From Oscillospiraceae bacterium (GTDB taxonomy: Bacteria; Bacillota; Clostridia; Oscillospirales; Ruminococcaceae): a DNA stretch of 46,073 nucleotides. The translations under genes were made by a program, and so were the position numbers. Below, piece after piece: positions 39,671-46,073 of the stretch (positions are counted from its first letter, which is position 1; the number at the start of each line of letters is the position of its first letter). The notes beneath the pieces were generated by a model that was given only the letters and a program-made list of their open reading frames with translations, ran no database searches and was not told the origin of the DNA. The stretch covers positions 1-46,073 of the forward strand of contig JAFUWN010000042.1 in assembly GCA_017483465.1 (NCBI GenBank), in the 5' to 3' direction.

Positions 39671-39699
39671 ATATTACCATAATCAAGTGTTTTTGTCAA
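39671..39699 (-). promoter_or_regulatory. Promoter of the his operon
   Basis: Minus strand TTGACA (39694-39699), 17 bp, TAATAT (39671-39676). The distance to the hisZ start leaves a leader of only about 35-40 nt, too short for a T-box or his attenuator. Control, if any, should be at initiation or through HisZ feedback. Confidence 0.85.
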
Positions 39700-39768
39700 T
39701 AGGAGACATTATATTTTTTTGATTTCGGACAGATTGACGATAACTTTCAGCAATTCAACAGAATTTTT

Positions 39769-39954
39769 TTATTTCCAATCGTCATCTTCTATCTGATGTT
39801 CGATAGCTCTTTTGATAAATGCACTGAGAGACTCGCCTTGCTCTTTAGCATGTTCTCTATATTCTTCTTTTTTTCCTTTTGGAACGAGAATTTTTATTTC
39901 ATCATAATTATTTTTAGCACATTTTTTTACTGCTTCATAATGCTTGTTATCCAC
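39769..39954 (-). CDS. Small ribbon-helix-helix-like protein
   Basis: 61 residues, start GTG with GAGGTGA upstream. The sequence NYDEIKILVPKGKKEEYREHAKEQGESLSAFIKRAIEHQI fits a ribbon-helix-helix DNA-binding fold of the Arc/MetJ type: a short strand (EIKILVPK), helix, turn GESLS, helix. Likely a dimeric repressor or antitoxin-like protein. It is divergent from the pair of small genes at 40070-40491, whose promoter lies within 60 bp of it, so it may regulate them or itself. Confidence 0.7.
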   Translation of the reverse strand: MDNKHYEAVKKCAKNNYDEIKILVPKGKKEEYREHAKEQGESLSAFIKRAIEHQIEDDDWK

Positions 39955-40005
39955 TATATCACCTCAATAAAATACTTTTATTTAGAAAAAACATATTTTT
40001 AGATA

Positions 40006-40034
40006 TTGACGATCATTCCCATGATTAATATAAT
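40006..40034 (+). promoter_or_regulatory. Promoter for the two small plus-strand genes
   Basis: TTGACG (40006-40011), 17 bp, TATAAT (40029-40034). The ATG follows at 40070, with AGAAAGGA as ribosome site about 11 nt before it. It lies between the divergent ribbon-helix-helix-like gene and the small gene pair. Confidence 0.8.
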
Positions 40035-40069
40035 TAACTTAACAACTTTCAGAAAGGACTGATCTACAT

Positions 40070-40294
40070 ATGGATTATATGGACGAATTATTTGAAACCT
40101 GGCTTCCAGGCTCGAAAGATACCCCCGAAGCAATTGCTCTTATGCGAAAAATGTCTCTCGGTAAAGAAGAAGATTATGATGAGCTTATTGCCTGTATCTG
40201 TGCGGTATCTCGTCAGGCCTTCGAGGGCGGTTTCGATTGTGCCGTTCAGCTGATGAAAAAAGGCAGGTTTGAAAAATCATGTCAGATTATATGA
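40070..40294 (+). CDS. Small DUF6809-like protein, first of a tandem pair
   Basis: 74 residues: MDYMDELFETWLPGSKDTPEAIAL, a charged middle EEDYDELIACI and a C-terminal helix QAFEGGFDCAVQLMKKG. The end matches the pattern of the next gene (AFRAGFRCATELMK), so the two are paralogues. Similar short proteins (DUF6809 from memory) are common in clostridia and their mobile elements; function unknown. Has its own promoter and overlaps the second gene by 16 bp. Confidence 0.75.
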   Translation: MDYMDELFETWLPGSKDTPEAIALMRKMSLGKEEDYDELIACICAVSRQAFEGGFDCAVQLMKKGRFEKSCQII

Positions 40295-40491
40295 ATCTCT
40301 TATTTAAAGAATGGAATAACATTGCACCGGAAAGCAAAGAACTCAATATCGCAATCGAACAGCTGTGCGATCTGGATTCTGATACGGAAATCTGCTCCGA
40401 AAAACAAGAAATTCTCCTGAATTGTGTGATTGAAGAAAAATATATTGCATTCAGAGCAGGTTTCAGATGTGCCACAGAATTGATGAAATAA
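40279..40491 (+). CDS. Small DUF6809-like protein, second of a tandem pair
   Basis: 70 residues: MSDYMNLLFKEWNNIAPESKELNIAIEQL and a C-terminal helix YIAFRAGFRCATELMK like that of the gene before it. More diverged in the middle. It starts inside the end of the first gene with only a weak AGG upstream, suggesting translational coupling. Its stop is 2 bp from the polC stop on the other strand, with no terminator between the two convergent genes. Confidence 0.7.
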   Translation: MSDYMNLLFKEWNNIAPESKELNIAIEQLCDLDSDTEICSEKQEILLNCVIEEKYIAFRAGFRCATELMK

Positions 40492-40493
40492 TA

Positions 40494-43400
40494 TCAGAAA
40501 AATCCTAACTGTGTTGTTTTCGGCAGATCGCCGAAAGCATTCATAGATTCGAGCATTTCAATCACGGTTCTTGTGGCTCCGGACTGATACTGAAATTCTT
40601 CAACGGAGAGATAATCGCCACGCTGAGCCGTTTCGTAGATTCCTCTTGCGGCATTCTCACCGACACCGGACAGAGCCGAAAACGGAATCCTGATTTTTCC
40701 GTCTTCGATCAGATATTCTGTTGCATGGGATTTTTTCAGATCAATCGGGAGAAATTCCATAGGTTTGCCGTCAATTTTTCTGGACATCATTTCATTTGTG
40801 ATCATGAGAATATCATGCAGATCGTTTTCTTTTTTAGTTCTGCCGTTGCCTTTGGCCTGCAATTCCCGGATTTTATTACGAACGGCCTCAATGCCCTGCA
40901 TAGCGAGTTCGGCATCGAAGTCACCGCCACGAACGGTAAAATAAGTTGCATAGTATTCGAGGGGCTTATAGAGCTTAAACCAGCCGATTTTCATCGCAGC
41001 GATGATATAAGCGGCCGCATGAGCCTTCGGGAACATATATTTTATACGGAGACAGCTTTGAATATACCATTCAGGAACATCATGATCACGGAGCATTTTC
41101 AGGACATCATCATCAAATAATAATTTTGCTTTCCCCTTACGGGTAAACTCCATGATCTTGAACGCCCATTTCGGCTCAACGCCTTTATAGAGCAGATACG
41201 TCATAATGCTGTCACGGGTGCCGATTACCTGTGAAATCGTACAAATTCCGTTATCAATCAAATCTTTGGCATTACCGAGCCAGACATCAGTACCGTGAGA
41301 GAGTCCGGAGATCTGTAAGAAATCGCTGAATTTAGTAGGTTTGGCATCCATAAGCATTTGAATCGTAAAGCCGGTACCCATTTCCGGAATGCCGAGGCTT
41401 CCGGTCTGACAGAAGATTTCTTCCGGAGTCACATCCAGAGCGGAGCAGTCTGTACACATCCGGATGACTTCGGGGTCATAACCGGGGATGTCATTGATTT
41501 GCAGACCGGTAAGATCTTCAAGATGTTTATAAATAGTCGGCACGACATGGCCTAACTCGTCAAGTTTCAGAATCGTATCATGAAGCGAATTAAAATCAAA
41601 ATGGGTAGTAATCACATCAGAATCAGTAGAATCCGCCGGGTGCTGAACAGGTGTGAAGTCATAAACTTCATAATTCGAGGGAATAACGACCATACCGCCG
41701 GGGTGCTGACCGGTAGTTCTCTTGACTCCGGTACAGCCGATTGCGAGGCGGTTTTCTTCAGTCGGATTGAGTGTCACGCCGATTTCTTCAAGATATTTCT
41801 TTACAAATCCATAAGCAGTTTTATCGGCAAGAGAGCCGATGGTTCCGGCCTTGAACACATTTTCACGGCCGAATAATTTTTCTGTATATCTGTGAGCACT
41901 GGACTGATATTCGTTAGAGAAATTCAGGTCAATATCCGGAGCTTTATCGCCGTCAAAGCCTAAGAACGTCTCGAACGGGATGTCATGTCCGTCATGCCAG
42001 AGTTCCTGACCGCATTTGGGGCATTTTTTAGCAGGCAGGTCGAAGCCTGAACCATAGCTGCCGTCCGTGATGAACTCGCTGTACTTGCATTCAGGATTCC
42101 TGCAGATATAATGGGGCACAAGCGGATTGACTTCCGAGATTCCGGCCATGGAAGCAACGAATGAAGAGCCGACAGAGCCTCGTGAACCGACATGATAGCC
42201 ATGTTCTTCGGAATTATAAACTAATTTCTGAGCGATCATATATAATACAGAAAATCCGTGTTTGGTAATAGAATCCAGTTCTCTGTTAAGGCGTTTTTCC
42301 ACGATTTCCGGCAGAGGAGAGCCATAAATAGATTCGGCTTTTTCGTGGGTGATTCTGATCAGATCTTCTTCCGCTCCCTCGATACTGGGCGTAAACGTGC
42401 CTTTCGGAATCGGGAATACATGTTCACAGGCATCTGCGAACATACGGGGATTTTTAATCACGACTTCTTCGGCCTTCTCTTCACCGAGATAAGAAAATTC
42501 TTTCAGCATTTCATCTGTTGACCGGAGATACAGCGGCGGCTGTTCTTCTTCATCTGCACCGCCTCTGGTAGAAGTCAGAATTTTCCGGTAGATACCGTCC
42601 TTTTCTTCCAGGAAATGCACATCACAGGTTGCCACAACAGGGATATTCAACTTTTCTCCGAGCCGGATAATTTTCCGGTTATAATCCCGGAGCTGTTCTT
42701 CATCACGGGCAATTCCTTTTTTCAGCATGAAAGCATTGTTTGCAATCGGCTGAATTTCAAGATAATCATAGAATTTTGCCAGTTTTTCGAGTTCTTCTTC
42801 CGGCTTGTTATCCACGACAGCACTGAACAGTTCTCCGGCTTCGCAGGCAGAGCCGAAAATCAGTCCTTCCCGGTGTTCTTCGAGAACGGTCTTAGGAATC
42901 TGCGGATGTCTGTAAAAACAATGCAGATGACCATGAGAGACCAGTTTATATAAATTTTTCAGGCCGACCTGATTCCGGACTAAGATAATCTGATGATAAG
43001 ACCGGAGTTTTTTCATATCAATCAGATCACATTTGGAATTAAAATCCTGAAGTGTCCGGATTTCCTTATCTTTGGCCAATCTCTGTGTCAGGGTGATATA
43101 AATTTTGGAAAGCATGAGAGCATCATCAGAAGCACGGTGATGATCGAATTTTCCGAGTTTCAAATGCTTGGCGACTAAATCCAGCTTATGCTTGCCGAGG
43201 TTCGGCAGAGCGGACTGACATAAAATCAGCGTATCAATATAGCTGTATTTAAATTCTATATCATGTCTTTTGCAGACTGAATTAATAAAATTTGTATCGA
43301 ATTCTGCATTATGAGCCGCAAGAACAGGAGAATCACCGCAGAATTCCATAAATTTCCGGACAGCTTCGGCTTCTTTGGGAGCATCGGCAACCATCTCGTT

Positions 43401-44846
43401 TGTGATTCCGGTCAGTTCTGTGATATTGGCCGGAATCGGCTGTTCCGGATTCACGAATGTGTTGAAGCTCTCGACAACCTGGAGATTTTTGAGCTTGACT
43501 GCACCGATTTCAGTCAATCTGTCATGATATTTATTCAGACCGGTAGTTTCCACGTCAAATACAATCAGTTCATCCTGAATACTTCTGTTATCCTCGCCTC
43601 TGATAATTCTCTGAGGCTCGAGATCATTGATCACATAGGCTTCACAGCCGTAGATAACTTTAAAATTCGGGTCTTTCAGAGCTTTTTCCGCATTGGCAGC
43701 ATCCGGAAAGGCCTGTACAATACCATGATCTGTGATAGCAATAGCCGGATGACCCCAGTCATGTGCTTTTTTGATTAAAGCCCCTGCTTCCGTAACGGCA
43801 TCCATTGCAGACATATTCGTATGGCAGTGCAGTTCGACTCGCTTTTCTTTGGCTGTATCCTGACGGATTTTTCTCTTGCGGATAATAATCGTATCCGGTT
43901 CGAGGACAGCTTCATGCTCAAACATATCTTCTTTCAGTTTGCCGGCGACAAGAATGCTCATGCCTTTCTTGATCTCTCCGAGCGGAAGCTTCTCGATATT
44001 TTCTTTTTTATCAAATAATTTAATCTTAACCGAACCGGAGAAATCTGTAATCTGATACGTAACAATTCTATAATCATTCTTAGTATCTCTTGTGTCTGAA
44101 GCGAATACATCGCCATAGATAACAACACGCTGATTTCTGGTCTGAAGAGCCTCCGGAATCGGAGTAATATCACTCCGGATGGGATGGCCTTTGATCAGCT
44201 TGTCTTCGCCTTTTTCGTAGTCAAACTGCCCTGTATTCAGTGTAACAGACTGCGGCTTTTCCGGAATCGGCGGAGGTGTATAGCTGTTCTGATTCTGATT
44301 CTGCACAGGCGGCGGCGGAGCGATCTCCGGCGGAGCCTGCTGAATTACCTGCTGTAACTGTGATTCTGAGACAACCGCATCACTCTGCAAATCCACTGTG
44401 ATTTGTTTGTCAAAATGTTTTTGAATAAAATTTGCAAATTTATGCGTGAAATCAAATTTATTCAGAATTTCCAGACCTGCATTATGAATTAAAATAGAAA
44501 GCAGATCATTCTGAAAATTCACATCAGCACCGTTCAGAAAGCCATTCACAACAGGCAGTTCTCTCTTGAACATCTCCACAGCAGCCGGATAGCTTTCGAG
44601 TGTGAACAATTCCGGTGCATAACGGCAGTCAATCCGGAAATTCCGTACCCGAATCGCCTTAGCAGCATTCTTTTCAAAAGCGATCAGATCAGCAGCAGGC
44701 ACAACAGACGGAAATCTTGTGACAAATACAATATCCTGCAAATTTTTTTCATCATAAAGAATCGTTTCAATCACGCCTGTCTGCAAAGAAACCGGAATTT
44801 CTTCGAGATACTGCTTCATAAATTCTAAAATAGTAGCGTTTGCCAT
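40494..44846 (-). CDS. polC: DNA polymerase III alpha subunit, PolC type
   Basis: Replicative polymerase of low-GC Gram-positives with built-in proofreading. 1450 residues. Order: N-terminal domains, a Pro/Gln-rich linker near residue 190 (APPPPVQNQNQN), an OB fold (VVIYGDVFASDTRDTKNDYRI), a PHP domain (KRVELHCHTNMSAMDAV) into which the DEDD exonuclease is inserted (LIVFDVETTGLNKYHDRLTEIG), then the C-family palm with a zinc ribbon (CRNPECKYS, KKCPKCGQEL) and APDIDLNFSNEYQ. Zinc and catalytic residues are kept. GGGG lies 8 nt before the ATG. It follows ispG by 24 bp. Confidence 0.98.
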   Translation of the reverse strand: MANATILEFMKQYLEEIPVSLQTGVIETILYDEKNLQDIVFVTRFPSVVPAADLIAFEKNAAKAIRVRNFRIDCRYAPELFTLESYPAAVEMFKRELPVVNGFLNGADVNFQNDLLSILIHNAGLEILNKFDFTHKFANFIQKHFDKQITVDLQSDAVVSESQLQQVIQQAPPEIAPPPPVQNQNQNSYTPPPIPEKPQSVTLNTGQFDYEKGEDKLIKGHPIRSDITPIPEALQTRNQRVVIYGDVFASDTRDTKNDYRIVTYQITDFSGSVKIKLFDKKENIEKLPLGEIKKGMSILVAGKLKEDMFEHEAVLEPDTIIIRKRKIRQDTAKEKRVELHCHTNMSAMDAVTEAGALIKKAHDWGHPAIAITDHGIVQAFPDAANAEKALKDPNFKVIYGCEAYVINDLEPQRIIRGEDNRSIQDELIVFDVETTGLNKYHDRLTEIGAVKLKNLQVVESFNTFVNPEQPIPANITELTGITNEMVADAPKEAEAVRKFMEFCGDSPVLAAHNAEFDTNFINSVCKRHDIEFKYSYIDTLILCQSALPNLGKHKLDLVAKHLKLGKFDHHRASDDALMLSKIYITLTQRLAKDKEIRTLQDFNSKCDLIDMKKLRSYHQIILVRNQVGLKNLYKLVSHGHLHCFYRHPQIPKTVLEEHREGLIFGSACEAGELFSAVVDNKPEEELEKLAKFYDYLEIQPIANNAFMLKKGIARDEEQLRDYNRKIIRLGEKLNIPVVATCDVHFLEEKDGIYRKILTSTRGGADEEEQPPLYLRSTDEMLKEFSYLGEEKAEEVVIKNPRMFADACEHVFPIPKGTFTPSIEGAEEDLIRITHEKAESIYGSPLPEIVEKRLNRELDSITKHGFSVLYMIAQKLVYNSEEHGYHVGSRGSVGSSFVASMAGISEVNPLVPHYICRNPECKYSEFITDGSYGSGFDLPAKKCPKCGQELWHDGHDIPFETFLGFDGDKAPDIDLNFSNEYQSSAHRYTEKLFGRENVFKAGTIGSLADKTAYGFVKKYLEEIGVTLNPTEENRLAIGCTGVKRTTGQHPGGMVVIPSNYEVYDFTPVQHPADSTDSDVITTHFDFNSLHDTILKLDELGHVVPTIYKHLEDLTGLQINDIPGYDPEVIRMCTDCSALDVTPEEIFCQTGSLGIPEMGTGFTIQMLMDAKPTKFSDFLQISGLSHGTDVWLGNAKDLIDNGICTISQVIGTRDSIMTYLLYKGVEPKWAFKIMEFTRKGKAKLLFDDDVLKMLRDHDVPEWYIQSCLRIKYMFPKAHAAAYIIAAMKIGWFKLYKPLEYYATYFTVRGGDFDAELAMQGIEAVRNKIRELQAKGNGRTKKENDLHDILMITNEMMSRKIDGKPMEFLPIDLKKSHATEYLIEDGKIRIPFSALSGVGENAARGIYETAQRGDYLSVEEFQYQSGATRTVIEMLESMNAFGDLPKTTQLGFF

Positions 44847-44870
44847 CCATAATCCCCCATTATCAAAATA

Positions 44871-45908
44871 TTATAATTTTTCCAGTTCTTCGAGCAGAGC
44901 CGGAACAATCTGATTTTCCGGCACTCTGCGGAGTGTCTCGCCATGCCGGAATAAGATACCGATTCCGTTTCCGCCGGCAACACCGATATCGGCTTCACGG
45001 GCTTCACCGGGGCCGTTGACAACACAGCCCATCACAGCAATTCTGACATCTTTATTGATAGTTTCAACCGCTTCTTCGACCTGCTTTGCAAGAGAAATCA
45101 GATCAATCTGAGTTCTGCCGCATGTCGGACAGGAGACAATCTGCACACCGCCCCGCTTGCCGATACTTTTCAGAATATCCTTAGCGGCTTTGATTTCTCT
45201 GATCGGATCGTCTGTCAGAGAAACTCTGATTGTTTCACCGATACCGTCATGCAACAGCGAACCGATACCGATTGCAGATTTAATTAAACCCATACGTTCT
45301 GTTCCGGCTTCGGTCACACCTAAATGCAGAGGATAGGGGCATTTTTCAGCCGCCAGGCGATAACTGTCGATCATGCGATTGACATCAGAAGACTTGATAG
45401 AAATCACAATATCATCAAAATCAAATTTTTCGAGCATAGCGGCATGATTCAGAGCACTTTCCACAAGAGCTTCCGGAGTCGGAGAACCGTATTTCTGTAA
45501 TAATTCTTTTTCAAGCGAACCGGAATTCACACCGATTCTGATCGGGATTTTCTTTTCCCGACAGACCTGAGCGACCTGTTTGACTCTGTCCATACTGCCG
45601 ATATTTCCCGGATTGATTCTGATCTTATCAACTCCGGCGGCGGCGGCTTCGAGGGCGATTTTATAATCAAAATGAATATCGGCCACTAACGGAATATGAA
45701 TTTTTTCTTTGATCGCCGGAATTAATTTTACGGCTTCTATATTTGGCACAGCTGTTCTGATGATTTCACATCCGGCCTGTTCGAGTTCGACTGCCTGCTG
45801 AACATTCCCTTGAATATCCTCAGCCGGAACATTCAGCATAGACTGAATATAAATATGTTCTCCGTTCAGAATACAATCTCCGACTTTAACGGGATGAATC
45901 TTTCTCAT
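44871..45908 (-). CDS. ispG: 4-hydroxy-3-methylbut-2-enyl-diphosphate synthase
   Basis: Penultimate step of the MEP isoprenoid pathway, a reductive ring opening by a 4Fe-4S enzyme. 345 residues, the short bacterial form: TIM barrel (RIGVNSGSLEKELLQKYG, HLGVTEAGTERMGLIKSAIGIGSLL, IRVSLTDDP) and the C-terminal cluster domain VSCPTCGRTQIDL and AVMGCVVNGPGEAREADIGVAGG with three Cys ligands. The start at 45908 has AAGGAGG 9 nt upstream; eight extra codons before it are not needed. It lies directly downstream of repeat copy C. Confidence 0.97.
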   Translation of the reverse strand: MRKIHPVKVGDCILNGEHIYIQSMLNVPAEDIQGNVQQAVELEQAGCEIIRTAVPNIEAVKLIPAIKEKIHIPLVADIHFDYKIALEAAAAGVDKIRINPGNIGSMDRVKQVAQVCREKKIPIRIGVNSGSLEKELLQKYGSPTPEALVESALNHAAMLEKFDFDDIVISIKSSDVNRMIDSYRLAAEKCPYPLHLGVTEAGTERMGLIKSAIGIGSLLHDGIGETIRVSLTDDPIREIKAAKDILKSIGKRGGVQIVSCPTCGRTQIDLISLAKQVEEAVETINKDVRIAVMGCVVNGPGEAREADIGVAGGNGIGILFRHGETLRRVPENQIVPALLEELEKL

Positions 45909-45963
45909 AAGTAAAAACCTCCTTTTAATCACATAAATCAGAATTTAGCAGTTTGACATGAGA

Positions 45964-46073
45964 GAAAATTTTTCAGACTGCGTTTGTCAATAGACCAGCG
46001 ACAGGGTTACAAAGAGGCGGCTTTTAAGCCTCTTTGTTCCTGTTGCTATTGACAGGGACAATATTTTTCTATA
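45964..46073 (+). repeat. Structured interspersed repeat, copy C (cut by window end)
   Basis: Aligns with 1987-2096 at 108 of 110 positions without gaps; the two changes are at 45971 and 46064. It carries the full long hairpin and the TTGACA, and ends just as the -10 segment begins. Like copy A, it sits 5' of a minus-strand gene (55 bp before the ispG start), in the same orientation, at nearly the same distance. Confidence 0.9.

Noticed and set aside
39628-39671. T-box or histidine attenuator before hisZ
   Set aside because: Only about 40 nt separate the predicted transcription start from the hisZ ATG, with no hairpin and no run of His codons.

Overview
The window looks like a chromosomal segment of a mid-GC clostridial Firmicute, most likely a Ruminococcus-like member of the Oscillospiraceae. 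The evidence is a PolC-type replicative polymerase, short-form HisG with HisZ, an Fe-S type PurF, DUF6809-like small proteins, AGGAGG ribosome binding sites and TTGACA-N17-TATAAT-like promoters. Genus is an inference. Almost everything is on the minus strand; only an rRNA pseudouridine synthase and two tandem small genes (plus a fragment at the left edge) read on the plus strand.

Layout, left to right. (1) 1-2358: a transposon-end hairpin that supplies the last codons of uvrC, then uvrC, then a 404 bp spacer holding two copies of a structured interspersed repeat. (2) 2359-14067: a purine cluster, transcribed right to left as purE-purC-purF-like-purF-purM-orf170-purN-purO type IMP cyclohydrolase-orf144-AICAR transformylase-orf216-orf165-purD-orf206. 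The last two IMP steps are done by two separate proteins instead of bifunctional PurH, and a second PurF paralogue has lost its catalytic cysteine. purL, purQ, purS, purK and purB are not here. (3) 14147-16179: an exported or anchored unknown protein and a GtrB/DPM1-type glycosyltransferase with a clear promoter. (4) 16221-25614: a run radC-uvrB-NimA-like-SUKH-like-Zn ribbon-uvrA-cls-mrp, ending in a strong terminator. With uvrC the window holds the whole UvrABC excision repair set. (5) 25630-28719: a plus-strand RluD-type pseudouridine synthase converging on ligA. (6) 28825-39699: a histidine operon hisZ-hisG-hisD-hisC-orf181-hisB-hisH-orf153-orf100-hisA-hisF-Imm51-like-hisI-C39 peptidase-like-Cys-rich protein, with a promoter in front of hisZ and a terminator after the last gene. 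hisE is absent. Several small acidic proteins of immunity-like type sit between the his genes, and hisI carries a 116-residue in-frame N-terminal extension. (7) 39769-40491: a ribbon-helix-helix-like gene divergent from two tandem small paralogues. (8) 40494-45908: polC and ispG. The window ends inside a third, nearly identical copy of the repeat.

The most unusual structure is that repeat (1987-2127, 2163-2289, 45964-46073). It holds a long hairpin followed by a promoter-like sequence whose -10 lies inside a second dyad. Two of the copies differ in sequence, but the differences are compensated on both arms of both dyads, so the fold is kept while the bases change. I cannot name it as a known element.
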